Source of the DNA: Dryococelus australis | Taxonomy: Eukaryota > Arthropoda > Insecta > Phasmatodea > Phasmatidae | Length of the DNA stretch: 64,000 nucleotides | Assembly (NCBI GenBank): GCA_029891345.1 | Contig: CM056995.1 | Span: 79,051,895 to 79,115,894, forward strand | Direction of reading: 5' to 3' | Part shown: one piece after another, positions 46,870 to 59,509 of the stretch | Layout of the letters: every line of letters starts with the position of its first letter | Numbering within the stretch: position 1 is the stretch's first letter | Position numbers and translations under genes: made by a program | Notes under the pieces: generated by a model | Seen by the model: the letters and a program-made list of their open reading frames with translations, nothing else | Database searches by the model: none | What the model was told of the DNA's origin: nothing

Positions 46870-47066
46870 CTTTGATAAACTCCTATAGCCAATTAAATAG
46901 CCCGAAAAATCGGCACCACTGCTTGCGAGTACGTGGCGTATTTTTGTCCTCGTCTACAAGCCGTAGGAATACCAGTGTGCTCTTTTTTGCTCACAGCACA
47001 TGTTATGCCATTTATTGCTTGTCGTTCTAGAACCATTCTGGCTTTACTGGGATCTGCCAATAGCCA

Positions 47067-47565
47067 TTATGGAGATCGATTGACGTTATCACGGTAGCTT
47101 TTCCTAATGAAGCAGGGGCATCTTTGACACTTATGTAGGGTGGGTAAGTCATTATAGGTTACTTTGTTGATGGGGAGAAAGTTGATGCAAAAATACCAAC
47201 TGCCATCCTTCTTCGGTGTCAATGTTATCTCCGAATTGAATTTGTTGAGCGTAGGCTCGATTACTCCATCTGCTAACATTGCCTTCACCTGCTCGCATAT
47301 GATATTGGTTTGGTGCATCATATAGCTCTGTGGGCTGGCATAAATTGCTCCTTTCTGTGTGAGTTTTATTTCGTGCACGGCTACAGTCGTTCTTCGGAGT
47401 GCATCCACTTTCGTGAAAACTTCCCTATGCTCATCCAGTATTCTTTGAAATGCTGCATGAAGCTGTGACAGAACGCCATGATCGAACTTTGAGAGTGAGA
47501 CCAGTGCTAGGTCGTCTGCAAAAGTCTTATCGATATTGTACACAGTGCATCTCTCCTTTGCGCCA

Positions 47566-47624
<59 letters not shown>

Positions 47625-47663
47625 GTAGCCAGTACTACTACTCTGCTCAGCTACTGAAGCCAA
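47067..47663 (-). pseudogene. gypsy reverse transcriptase N-terminal part, with microsatellite at its start
   Basis: After a Thr-His and Ile-Tyr dipeptide run caused by a microsatellite, the frame gives LHAAFQRILDEHREVFTKV, VHEIKLTQKG, ADGVIEPTLNKFNSEITL, TPKKDGSWYFCINF and LPINKVTYNDLPTLHK. These are the fingers region of a Ty3/gypsy RT. The family has Asp in the CIDFRxLN motif, where this copy has Asn. About 47060-46870 shows a degraded HNGYWQIP and FGLFNWL in broken frames. The palm motif with YxDD is absent. Confidence 0.8.
47565..47621. repeat. Compound (TA)n(TG)n microsatellite inside the gypsy pol
   Basis: A run of TA dinucleotides (47565-47584) passes directly into a run of TG dinucleotides up to 47621. 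It lies between protease and RT of the minus-strand gypsy relic and happens to remain in an open frame there. Confidence 0.95.
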
Positions 47664-47734
47664 GGTAGGCCGAAAAGCGCATCATCTCTGATTTCTGGTG
47701 TTTCAAGGTCCCACACTTTGATAGTAACTTTAGC

Positions 47735-47926
47735 TTATTCCAACACACCTCTACTCAGCTTACCAGTTGCGAGTTTGATTACATGATTCATGGGTGTTAC
47801 GTCCTTAGGATTGACAAAGCGGGGTTGTACAAAATTATGCGATGCAGCTGTATCGATAAGTGTGTAGTAGGGCTGTCCATTTACATACACAATAACCCTG
47901 ATAAATTGTGCGCGACTCCCACTCAC
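47735..47926 (-). pseudogene. gypsy retropepsin-type aspartic protease
   Basis: The frame contains VYVNGQPYYTLIDTAASHNF with an active-site-like D-T-A where the family has DTGA or DSGA, followed by FVNPKDV and KLATGK. It closely resembles the plus-strand fragment at about 54303-54660. The Gly after D-T is replaced by Ala at one position, and the frame ends at a stop, so activity is unlikely. It lies between the gag knuckle and the RT. Confidence 0.75.
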
Positions 47927-48069
47927 CTGCTGTAATAGTGCTTGTTGTGGAGTCTTGGTGTTGGCTGTTGTTGCTGCCGGGGAGAAAAGATTGTCAGACC
48001 CCTACCCCTCTACACACCATTTCTCTGCTATTAGGATGCAGGTCCTCTGTAGATGCCTAGGTGCGGATT

Positions 48070-48240
48070 GTTGTGCACCTGTTATGGCAATGGAACACCT
48101 CTGCCGGCCTACAGTATCGACAGGGTGTTGTTGGAGGTCGGCTGTTATCTAACCTGACTCGTACTTGTTCAACATCCCATTTTCCAGGTTTTCCTGAGAG
48201 CTTACAATCATGGTGCACACTGTTCACTTTGCTGTTACAT
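48070..48240 (-). pseudogene. gag C-terminal fragment with zinc-knuckle-like motif
   Basis: On the minus strand a short frame reads KPGKWDVEQVRVRLDN and then a Cys/His cluster of the form C-x2-C-x6-H-x4-C (CRYCRPAEVFHCHNRC). Nucleocapsid knuckles in gypsy gag are C-x2-C-x4-H-x4-C, so this one is two residues longer or altered. It lies just before the protease in the correct order and strand. Confidence 0.55.
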
Positions 48241-48254
48241 GCATCACGTGCAGT

Positions 48255-49590
48255 TTATTTGAAACACTTGGTTATGGACTTATATAATACGTAAACGAAC
48301 TGTACCAGCAGAGTGCCAATATTAATTTAAAATTATTAGGATATAAATTACGTGTAAACACGTCGCATATAAAAAATGCCAAACATGAACTTAAAGAACA
48401 GTACTGAGATATTGGTCAATACCTATAATACTGTACGTTCGGCTCTCGAACCAACCGGTGCACATGGTGCACTAGACCACATAACTAGAAAAATAAGAAA
48501 TGTAATAAGTTTTGTTGTGTGTACTTCAAAGGATTGTAATTAGTTCTAAAAGGTTTTGGCATGAATTTTATGCCCAATGAAATATGCAGTTAAGAAGAGG
48601 AGGAGCCCCAGTGAAAATAAACTGCTAGTGAAAGTAGATATAAAAGAGAGGTTAGATTGCCACAGAATTACTTTGGTTGTACATATATTTTTAATGTGGT
48701 AATTCTTACATGTTACATTTTTTATTCATAAGGAAGTATGTATTAGTGATTACATTCCATCGGCCTTCTGGCCAGATGTATCAATTCATTCTTCATTTTA
48801 ATATATTTATCATATCACTTGATATGTTGGTGGCAGTTCCAGCCAATGAGAGGGCGTAACTCCAAACACTAGTTAGTCTGATACTCGTCTTCAAGTGAGG
48901 TGGCCTCTGTGCTACGGGGCTCAAGGCAATTCAACCTTTTTATACTGATTATATTCAATTTCTGTTTTGCAACATAAATTCTGGAACCGTTTCTTGTTTT
49001 GCTAGACCGGAATAAGGGCCGCCTCACCACCTGGTATGGGTTGTGCACAACCAGGATGTAAGTTACATCGTAATTCCAATTAGGCCTATGGCCATTTTAC
49101 CAATTTCAGAGTCAACCTCGCTTTAACAGTGGCAGTGTAATTACAGTGCTCTGTATTGGAAGATTGTCTAAATTAATATATGTGATGGAATACCGACGTA
49201 TTTATTTGATCCAGCCGCTTCTCTGTTGTTTAATTGCAAAGCAACATTTTTCACTTAACAAACCAGCGAGTAAGTCATGGCACTGGGAAGCCAGAACAGC
49301 CCATTTAAAGTGTATATTGGTGTATAGGGGTGGCCAACAGCTCTTAGACAAGGCACTATTGGATTATTAGCACAACAGAGATCTTCAATACAGTGGGAAT
49401 CTGCATGGTAACCACTTATTAGCCCCATATTTACTTCAGACAGAAATACTACCATTGAGGCCACATGGGCTGTGGGCCTACACGACCCAAACTTGTACTT
49501 GTGCTTGCTAGCACTGGCGCCCATTCCCGGATTTCCTACTGTTACTGTTCCTACGGCTATTGTTACTGCCACTGCACTGAAGACAGAGGT
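48255..49590 (-). repeat. 1.2-kb dispersed repeat, copy B (inverted relative to copy A)
   Basis: Aligns on the minus strand with 40760-41935 through the same ordered set of words, with many substitutions and small indels. It ends almost directly against the gag zinc-knuckle region of the minus-strand gypsy relic, in the same orientation. It could therefore be that element's long 5' LTR, with most of gag deleted. Confidence 0.7.
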
Positions 49591-49690
49591 ATGTTCGGAA
49601 TTCATCTTTATAAGGCAACGAATGTCTGATAGCTTCACTCTTCTTGTTTTATCACCTGTAACCATAAAGGTAAAACTATTCTCCCATTAA

Positions 49691-50625
49691 TAATTGTGTA
49701 ATAGTTCTTCTGTAACCACCATCCATGATTGTTCGGATTTTCGGACCTCGGCATCAGGGTTGCGATGTAATTTTGTGTGTGTGCATTTTGACCATTTGGC
49801 AAGGGACTTACGATTTTTGGATACTTCGTGTTTTCGAGATGTTGTAGTTATGTTTGTTCACACTTTGCATCGTTATTCAAGATTTATTTCATTTCTGTCT
49901 GTAAAGACTTCTTTCTTAGGGCAGGCATATTTCGCAACAAATTAAGGAGGGTTTGCGACTGACTTAACAGAATAAGTTCACTAAGTGCTTAAGATATGAT
50001 TCCATGTATCAGTGTTGCCTGATTGACCCCTCCCTCCTCATCCAAATGAGGGGTTATTTTCTCTTGAGGGAAGGTTTAAGGGGATGAAATCTTTGGGGGA
50101 TTTTCGGGGAATTTTAAATAGTCCATTGGGGGTTTTCGATGGTTTGGCTTATTGTTTTGGAATTATTTTAATTATATTTTGCTGTTACATAAATAACTGA
50201 ATCATCAATTATAATTTCTGAATAAAAGAACATTTACTCATCATACAAAATCTAAAAGCTGTGAAATAGGTAACGATGCACTCATGGCTACACTCTCCAA
50301 CAGTACATATGATAACATGTAGAAATTACTAGTTTGAGATGTTACTGCAATTCATTTAAGTACATCATTAACATCCATATAAATTTTTTATAATTTGAAG
50401 TATGTTAAATTAATGTGATTGCAATTATCTATCTATTATATGCAGATTATAACTATTTAATTTTGTGTAAATATGTTGAAATTACGTATTTTTTGACTAA
50501 TTTATGTCAAACTGATAGAAAACACAATGCCACTATTTTTCTGTTATTTTTTAAGTGTTTTCCATTTAAACATTTTTTTGTTGGTATAATTTTAATAGCC
50601 AGCTCTTAGAGATTGTATAATATAA

Positions 50626-50700
<75 letters not shown>

Positions 50701-53063
50701 CAAGGATTAGGCCATAATGTATAATATAAGTGCAGTTAAAAATAATATAGCATTCGCAAAATATTTATGGGGATTTTTCCAGAAAAGCCTGACACATGCC
50801 TACGTACCTTTCCCCCCTTAGTACATTTGCACGCCATGCCAAATCTCCAACCCAGGTGCAGTGCAGTGTGATGAGGGATGCGATTCAGATGCAACAAAAA
50901 GTGAGCAGCGATTACGTGTGCCGTGTTTACACTGATGCAAAATTAGACACACATTAAATTTCATTATTCCCATCATAAAAGGGCAAGTTAATATTACATA
51001 GTGGGACACAACCAGTATCAGTAAAAGATTCCTATCCTAGCAGCTCCAAATCCTTAAGTGTGTTTAAAGTATTATTTTGTAAAATCCCATTATGTTCACT
51101 AACGTGTCTCTCACCGTCACATCATCCATTCTTTTGCAGTATTGTGTATTACTGGATCTTAAATGCAAGGTAGATTTTAAGCAGTATGTAATAGCCGGCT
51201 GTTGTCGTTATTTTTCGCGAGGGGTGTGTTGTGTCACGTCAGGACTCGTATTTGGTCACTCGGTTGACCATCACTATCTTGAACTGATAACTTAATTAAA
51301 ATAGCTAATTAATCTACTGGAACCTATTGAATTTGTCAACCACCCAAGATTTTTGCCGCTTGCACTATACCAGTGGTTGCATTGCCTGAGTGTAATTAAT
51401 TTGCATTTAATTTATATGTGACCACATGTTATTGCAGTGTCGACCATGCTGATAGGTGAGTGTTCAGCAACCTTGCAAATTTTCTCCAAATGGTGATGTA
51501 GTAGAGTTACCTAATAAATCTCAGCAGCGAAGCAGTATTTCCATGTGTGATTTACTTTGGTATTCCGCAAGGCATTTGCCAATTTTGATAAAACTACAAC
51601 TGTATAGTAATTATTTTTAGATGGCCATGAGTCAATATTGCAAGTAACAGTGCTTCATATGGGTGGGTGGGTAGCGTCACAAGTAAGGGAATTATTCAAT
51701 TTTTATGATTACTATTGGTGGTGCCATCAACTACAACTGAAGGATTTCGCCATGGTCGTCGGTCGTACGATCCTGAGGAACGAGTCAGCTATCCAACTTC
51801 AATACATTGTCAGCCCGACAGTGTCTGGTGCCCTGGGTAATATTTTCACAATATTCCAAATAACACTCACTGCACCTCAAAACCTAACCTATGCCCATTT
51901 CGACCAGCCAACCCCTGTCAAAATGCAGTCTAACCTTGTGGCAAATCCCAAATCTCGAAATCTGAACATATATATTTTTTGCAATTTTCCCAAAAAAAAA
52001 ATATTTTCCAATATATTCCAGCAATTTTCTTGCAATTTTGTTGTATTTACCAGCAACAATACAGCTGCATGGCAAACTAGGTGGCCCACATAGTCAGCAG
52101 GAAAAAGCACACCAGAACAACTGGGCAGTCGCCAATGATTCAGCAAGGGCGAAGAAGTGCAGTGAGTTGGCCATCATGTGGCGCAGGTGTGATGTCACTG
52201 GCACAACACACCATCTCCGATCAGCGGGGCAAAAGACCAGGGGAACATACCCCTCCATCACGCCTAACATCGCCACCCACCTGCAGCCACACATAAAGAA
52301 GGAGGAGGAACAAAAGGCAAAATGAAAGGAACTCATCCCTCCTTTGCTACCCACGCACCACATGCCGTTGATAAGCTGTGCACTTACCGTGCATTGACAC
52401 ATATGCCATGTCATTCAGGACCACCACGCCATGCCATAACCCGTGGTGCATGCCTGTACCGTTCTACTGTGCTCGCGCTCCTGCGGCGTGCCTCTGCAGG
52501 CACGTTGTTCTGAGGACATACCACAATGGATGGCCAAATGCACCATGGTGCACCAGTACTACTGTGTTTACAGTGTCTATGCCACAAACACATGGATGTG
52601 ATGGACAATTATGAGATGAGTCCTGCTTTTGTAAATGCGACCGCAAGTCCAGCCCAGCAGTCAACAGTGCAGCAGACAACTGTGAGGAGAAACCAGGAAT
52701 AGAACATTCGGAAATTGTAACCTCAAACAAAATTCAAAATATGAGTGTGCACAGTGTCAAGCGCACACACAGGGAATGTATGAGTAACGCAGAAGTAAAC
52801 ATAGCAACCAGACTGAGCAATATTATATTGATAGCAATGAATAGTTGGAAACTCTTGTGATGAACTGCACTTCAGGCGATTTACTCATGGGCTCAAAACC
52901 ACGTGATCAAGAGTTCCAACATGAAGACAGTTCGGAAGAAAACATGCATCCATCCAGGCAGGCATTAATTGTGTATTCACTGTAAACACATTGTGTCGCG
53001 CAGCGAGTAAGAGGACAAATTCGAAGGGAATGCAACTTATGGAAGTTCAATGCAAAGCCGAGG
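49691..53063. other. Non-coding DNA with the AT microsatellite; possible retroelement leader
   Basis: No gene recognised. A plus-strand frame of 151 codons at 51638-52093 has no family features. From about 52080 the composition rises in GC and Pro/His-rich frames appear, possibly the leader of the gag relic at 53.4 kb. Confidence 0.45.
50629..50697. repeat. (AT)n microsatellite, about 34 units
   Basis: An uninterrupted AT dinucleotide run of about 68 bases in AT-rich non-coding DNA. Such perfect AT tracts can extrude as cruciforms and are usually highly length-variable. Confidence 0.97.
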
Positions 53064-53436
53064 GTGCTGACAACCACACATCACCTGCCGGCGGGGCCCC
53101 GTGACACCTGTCAGCCATCCAGCACCGAGTGGCCAATGTTGGCTACCATTGCCAACCCTGCCACTGCTACATCTACTACTCTCGACCATGACACCATATC
53201 TTATGCAATTTCCTGCTTACCACCAGACGCAAATTTTCCCACAACATGTACCATCAATGTCTCCCACGTCTTTTCTGGCACCAACACCGATGAAATATTT
53301 TCCCGCAAACAGTTATGGAATGCACCCAGCTCATAGCTGGCCAGGAGAACAGGAACAACAACATGAATAGAAGCATGACAGAAGCAGTACATATACCTAC
53401 AGTGGCCTTAAATGCACTCCTATACGCATTCAACAC

Positions 53437-53940
53437 ATGCCTACGTTCACTGGAACGGCCAGCGAGGACACTAGCACCTTCCTGAAGGAATGTACATCGT
53501 GTCTGAAATGCTATGGTGTCTACGAGGATGAGTTGGCCAGCTGCATTGGTAGCCAGCAACAAGGATAAGTAGGAAAGTGGTGGAGTACAGTGAATCATTA
53601 CAGCATGCAATGGGAAGAGATTGTACACTCGTTCCAATGCCAGTATGGAAGTGTTTTCACACTACTCCAGGCACATAGAAAGATACTCTGGCAGCAGCAG
53701 CAGCCTGGTGAATAGTTGCCTACTTTCATCACGCAGAAAGCACATCTGATCAAACAGTTCCACCAACAACTGCTGGACTGCGAGGCCCTGGAGATAATTA
53801 CGGAAACAGCCTTGCTGGAATACCGAGCAGCATTGCTGCCTTTCATAAATAGCATCATGGAAGAAGTTCTGAGGGCTGCAATCTTCCTCGAGCGGAATAA
53901 GGGCTCGTCTAATCGCGAGAGCAGAGCAGCACAATGAAGG
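53437..53940 (+). pseudogene. gypsy gag capsid-type fragment, plus strand
   Basis: One frame over about 168 codons with only two stops gives PTFTGTASEDTSTFLKECTS, CYGVYEDELASCIGS, KWWSTVN, WEEIVHSFQCQYGS and FITQKAHLIKQF. The family pattern is F-x-G, a folded helical segment, W at the middle, then F-x-x-x-Y. That is the Retrotrans_gag layout. In intact elements this protein forms the virus-like particle. The two stops at about 53567 and 53713 mark it as dead. A Pro/Gln-rich stretch upstream (53064-53430) may be the gag N terminus. Confidence 0.7.
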
Positions 53941-54302
53941 CACGAGTTGCATGGGAGTGATGGAATTCCACAACGGGACTGGGTAGACAGTCCAATGAGG
54001 CAATATGGATACAAACCGGAAAGGGACACAGCACCTGTGCATAGTGAGAACATTTCATGCTGCATTGAAATGGCAGGAGGTGACAATGTCTTCAAGGATA
54101 TGGGGCAAACGCGAATGCGGCTTGACAAAAGCCAGCCACCTACGGCACATATCGACCTGCATTAGTTTTTCACTGGCATAGCAGGTGTCCTTAAAACCCG
54201 CATCTGGACACCTACAAGGGGCCTACACCGACGAAATATGGAAACAGGCAGCAGGGGCGAAGAGGCCTGATGCCTCACCCGCCCAGTCTCGTCAACAACG
54301 AC

Positions 54303-54660
54303 CACAAAACACAGCAACAAGCATTAATCCAGCAGGTGAGTTGGTGTAAGGCAAAATTTATCAGCATCCTGGTAAACATGAATGGTAAACCTTGCCACAC
54401 ACTAAATGACATGGCACATCTCAAAACTACATTCAACCTCGTTTTATAAACCCACATGATGTAACATCCAATAATCACTTAATTATGCTTGCTACAGGTC
54501 AAGTGAGTAGCGGAGCATTGGCCAAGTCAAAGTCACCGTTAAAGTCAGGGAATCTGGGACCATAACGAGTGCTATAATAACAGCAGAAGTGAGGGAAGAT
54601 GCAATATTAGTCATGTCCTGGTTACAAGAACAAAATACTGTATTAGAATCGGCGGTGAGG
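54303..54660 (+). pseudogene. gypsy protease fragment, plus strand
   Basis: Translation gives QQALIQQVSWCKAKFISILV, NMNGKPCHTLND, then after stops LATGQVSSGALAK and ILVMSWLQEQNTVLE. It is collinear with the minus-strand protease at 47735-47926 (QQALLQQVS..., VNGQPYYTLID, LATGK) and with the short linker that precedes RT in gypsy pol. The catalytic D-T-G site is lost (ND-M). No RT follows, so the relic is truncated at about 54700. Confidence 0.7.
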
Positions 54661-55439
54661 CGGATTCATTTCGGCTCAAAGGAGTGGCAATCTGACAACA
54701 CTGAGACATGTTCCAGATGTTCATGTATTCCTTGTGCCCGTTTGTAGTACCGCAGATGCATCAATCACACAGCAACAACCGACTAATAGACATTAGATCG
54801 TATTCCCAATCAGTTCAGGTCGACAAGATCAGCGTGTTTAAATTTGCCTTGCCACTCTGCAATATGTGGGTCGCGGTCCACCATATTTAAATTTATTACC
54901 ACAGTAAACTATAATAATAAATTGATATGCAGCCCAAATGGGTGCTTATCGTAAAGTCACGACCGTTAGACGCAACAGCAGTCGGAGGGAACTCTGGTGT
55001 AAATGGCACAGCTTTATCGCAAGCCTTTTAAATGTTCACGATGCAGATGGGCCTTGTGGCCGAATCAGGAGTGTGACGTGGCTTCAAGTGGTGTCAAGAG
55101 ATGGGGAATAATATTCCCAGCATAAGTGTAAAGTCGCGAGCGGCTCCCAGCAGAGATATTTAATTGAGTAGTTACAGTGTGTTTCAGCAACTATTGCATC
55201 AAGGTTAACTAGGGAAGCTACCAGCTTTTCCATAGAGTGTTACCAAAATCTCACAGAATACAGGGCATATCCTTGCCCCTTTTAGTGAAATGCATGTGTC
55301 GTCACAAGTAATGAAATGCATATGCTAATTCCCATTTTTCACCATTGTGACACACGCCGGCATATACATGTTAATTATAAGAGCATACATGTCTTCATTC
55401 ATCGAAAATCAGTCATGTAAGACGTCATTTCATTTAATA

Positions 55440-55700
55440 TCACCCTTCAGGTGCGGTGACGTACTCGTGACGTCACACTCTTAGCCATACCTGCGGCTCC
55501 GACATTTCCAGGTATGTCACCACCATGTGTTTAGTCATTAGCAATAATTATACCAAGTGTTAATTTCTTTAACGATGTTAGTTGTGCAGTTAAATTTTTT
55601 CATGTATTATATTCGGTGACAATCTCGACGACCTCAACGAGGTTGCGGCCATCTTAAGTCATTCAGACTTCAGCTCTCGACTGACCAGCAGGACAGGCGG
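55440..55700 (+). promoter_or_regulatory. Promoter-like segment with a full CRE, YY1-like site and splice-donor-like sequence
   Basis: Contains TGACGT at 55457-55462, a perfect palindromic CRE TGACGTCA at 55468-55475, GCGGCCATCTT (YY1-like, on the opposite strand) at about 55645, and AGGCG|GTAAGC at about 55698. No open reading frame of note follows. The promoter role is inferred from motif clustering alone, and an LTR origin is possible. Confidence 0.25.
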
Positions 55701-58700
55701 TAAGCTCCCATGTAACCCCCCAACCCCCTTCGCAAGATTGAATTGCATATAAGGTTGCATTTATTTAACCACAATAGTATAATGTAAAAAGGAACCTTGA
55801 TCTTCATTTACTTTAGCTGAGGGGAGACATTACTGCATCCTGAGGTAATATTCTAGGACTTCACGTGATGGGATGCATTCATTATGTAATATATTCTTAA
55901 GGCTCTCGCCATACTTTCACAGCAGCAACCACCGGCTGGTCTCGAGTTCTGGGTCAACATTTTAAGGGTATGCATTAATTTGCAGTGACATTTGGATGTA
56001 CCCGTTTCATTAATAAAACAGTTACACATTGACAAGGCTGCTTTTATTAACTTTACTCTCCTGAGTACATCGAGGACTATGCGCTATCGCAGATTCGTTA
56101 ACAAGTGTACTTTCAGTGTAATAAGTTTCGCTTTAAAGGGTCTGCCTCCCATAAGCAAGTTAAAATCAGTGCTAGTATCGTCTTGTGAAATGGCCGACAG
56201 CTCGTCACTTAGAAAAGGGTTAGATATAACAACATGCATAATTTAATTGCCCATTAAATTAAACTCTCCTTCAAATTGACCGTGTATCCAGAGATCGCCG
56301 TAGGCCATCGGCCATACGAGCTCTGCCATCATCGTTCGCTCTATCGAACGTGGCGCAGGGGCAACATCATCAATTTCTGCCCTACCCCTGCTATCAGGTG
56401 GGCCACGAACGACATGCATCATTTCTGGGGATGCACCATATCAACTGCAATGTATTCAAGGGTATAAGTTTATGAGTTATATGAACAGGCTCGCCCAGAA
56501 ATGAAACACCACTACTACTTCCTATAGTGAAGATTCTAAGGTCACCAGATTTCGTATGCTGAGACATTTTTAGTTTAAGAACTATAATGATTAATGAAGT
56601 TTAGTATGGATGGTTAAGGAAATTTCTGAATTCTCAGTGTATACTTGTTAAGTATATACATTTGCACACTAGCATGGATTTGTACTAGTCGCGTACTTGT
56701 TGAATCTATACGGTCATGTCGGACTGGTCGTGCGTTCTGGAGGAAATATCAGACACTATGTTTGATAAAGTAAGCAAATAACCACCAGGGAAGGTGTGGA
56801 AACATGGCTTTAAAAGAACAAATAATAGGTGCAATATTGGGCCATCTTCATTTACATGTCACTAATAATGAAGTTATGTTTCATAGTGTAGCGGCCAGAG
56901 GAGAGCCACACACATAATTAGATGTTAAGGTACAATGTACTATGGTATCTGAGTGTTTGCGATACATCATGCTGACCTACTAAGGGGACAGCGACTTCAG
57001 AACGTGAGCATCAAGATATCGAGGGTTGGAGTAGCTTCCAGGTCCTCTTCTGTGACATTGGTGAACATACCTCATGTTAGCTGTTAGGTCACAAGTCATC
57101 AATTGAGACCCCGTCAATCCTCCTTAAGAATAATATTTAATAATTGGCAATGCTAGGGACTTGGGATTATTATTAACAGCACCGAGATGCTTGTGTGTAA
57201 GTGTTAATTGAATATTGTGAATTTAGAAATCGGTGTAACTTACTGTATAATTCCTATTTGCATTTATATATATTTGTGTAAATAAAGTGTTTTTATGAAC
57301 CCCGGTTAGTTAATGATTTTACGAGGTATGATCCATTCTCATATGTACGTTCTCCCCTTCCCTTGTTTGGAAATACTTTAATTAATTAGAACTTGGAAGG
57401 GGGGACGTTAAACTGGTGGAGCCGTTGTTTTATTCCCACCTCTTTGCTGTCAAGCTCCACCTGTTCCCAGGTAACTTCATTATCGTTTCCTTACATATTC
57501 CCAATTAATATTTTTCAGCCATGCGATATCATTCCGAGTAAGCCGCCTTCCCTGTCTTTAACAGAGAACCCGCCTGCCCTCACTGACAGTTGTTAGTTTC
57601 CCGTGCCCAGGGCACATGCTGTAAGCGAGCCAGTGTATGGTAGGTCAGTTTGCAACATGCACACAACAACAGCTTGATGAGCATGCCTTGCCAGGCAGCC
57701 TTGTCACCCTCCCTGCCCTGTCTAGCTCTGCTTTGCTTTTATTTAATGCATGTATTCACTTTTTGTGCTCATGGACATCTATTCCTGTAATTGCAAGGTT
57801 CTCTCCACTAGTGTTGAGTGTGTTTTCGGAGAATTCCTATATCTCTAACCCTTGTAGCATTGCATAATTTTAAGTTTCCACAAATGTGTGCAGCATAATT
57901 ACTCAGCCTCCACATGTTCTTGCTCACATGTCGTGCTGGGCACACCCCATTGTGTCCTTATCGGGTTACTCCTGACCTTAATTTATTCACATCCGAGCGC
58001 AGAGACAAGGGAAGAGCATCAGCGGAATCGAACCGACATTGCGAATCCGTACCCCAGAACATGGTCACAATGACTGATTTCGGGCCATTTACGGTCATCA
58101 TGGAAGCACGGGCTTTTCATTGTAAGGTGCATAAGTGTTTTATTAGCAGTCCTTAGCCATGTACTGTGAGAGTGTGATGCTAGGCACGTTGTCCGGCTGG
58201 ACTAGCCCCTAGCTGTGAATAGCCATTTGATGCACAGTATGCTGGACCTAGGGGGAATGAGGTGTGATGGATAGGAAATGCTGTTTACCAGGGTTAAGGG
58301 CGCCAGCATAGGTGCGAGCATGAAGTTTCACATGGTAGAGACTCCTCCTCTCGGGTTGTAATGGACGACGATCGTTGGCCTGCCCCCATGTCCACATCTT
58401 AATAAATGTTACCAGTTGGAATACCTTTTCGCCAGCCGTGAAATACACTCCAATTGCCTCGTCTAGTCAGGGATGTCGGCCCCCTAATACGCCAGCTAAC
58501 TCCTGAAATGTTATTTTGTCTACCCAACACCATTAAAAAAGACACGAGGTTATTACATATTTACGAAAAAGGTTAAATAACTGATAGGTGGTTGATCAGA
58601 ATAAAACTTTGGCATCTCACCAGTACATATTTATTATAAGTTCTTCCTCATCGGGGCACTGAAGGTTACATCCTGCCATTTTAGTCAGGCAAGAACTTAC

Positions 58701-59275
58701 ACAGATAAAATGGCCGGAGGGCCTATGAAGTTAGGTTGTACATTACGCCTCGCTCGTGTAAAAGATGAACCAAGGGTGAGAGACCGAGTACTCCAGGCGA
58801 GCAATAAACACAAGGTTCCGGTACACTAAAGTGAATCAAACAGAACTACATGATGGTTAATGACCAAAGATGAAGTGCCCGGAGCACCGCAGCACTTCAA
58901 TGCCAACGAGACGTACAAATCAATAAATACTTAACCACAAAAAGTAAAAGCTAATTAAAAAAAAAAACAAATACACACGTTCGACCAAACCGCATTGCTG
59001 TTGCAACTTAACCTCAATATTTACATGTACAAATAAACCATAATATCTTTACAAGGTCTGTCCCCAGTCAAGTTTATTATTTCCATATGGTTTGTGTTTG
59101 TGGAAAAACATGTGAGTGCATACTAATATGTATAAAAATAGTTCAAAAATACTTTTACAATTTTAAAGTGGCTATTTACTACAAGGCCGTGTTCTCCAGT
59201 CCACTTTGATGTGTCGCTTTGGAACGTGGTAGGAAAGTCCAGTATTTCAATACTGCCAGTACTGGTCGAACACAC
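55701..59275. other. Unassigned DNA, probably degraded repeats
   Basis: Frames are all under 85 codons. An AATAAAG at about 57282 and pyrimidine-rich stretches at 57340-57600 resemble retroelement ends, but no direct-repeat partner was found. Confidence 0.4.
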
Positions 59276-59509
59276 TTAAAAATATAAAACATCTACACAC
59301 CACTGCACTTGACACATAACATGCACATGGCACTGGTTCGTCGGCTCAGGAGCTCCACTGTGCTGTTGTGGTGCATTCTTGACATCTCTGCTGGCACGAC
59401 ATGGAGAATGGCCTGAAACATAGGTGCTGTCGACGTCAAACGCCCTGTCCTTCGGAGTCCATTCACTCGGCATATGCTCCTCACACTCTGACGCAGCAAC
59501 TCCCCGGCG

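Larger units (their letters stand above)
44934..48240 (-). mobile_element. Minus-strand Ty3/gypsy relic with gag end, protease, RT, RNase H and integrase
   Basis: Reading the minus strand, domains appear in the normal order: zinc-knuckle-like gag end (about 48240-48070), protease (47926-47735), RT fingers (about 47550-47067), RNase H (46869-46134), degenerate integrase core (about 45900-45600) and integrase C-terminal parts (45496-44934). Frameshifts and stops break almost every domain, and the RT catalytic box is deleted. The same family is represented on the plus strand at 53.4-54.7 kb and on the minus strand at 60.4-61.9 kb. LTRs were not found with certainty. Confidence 0.85.

Noticed and set aside
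47500-47545. FADDLALVS on the minus strand, resembling a LINE RT catalytic box
   Set aside because: It sits upstream of the gypsy RT fingers in the element's order and lacks any LINE context, so it is a chance match in the protease-RT linker.
51885-51900. CCTAACCTA as an insect telomere-like repeat
   Set aside because: Fewer than two TTAGG units, not a tandem array.
51638-52093. 151-codon plus-strand frame
   Set aside because: No family resemblance; it crosses a poly-A-rich stretch and has no supporting signals.
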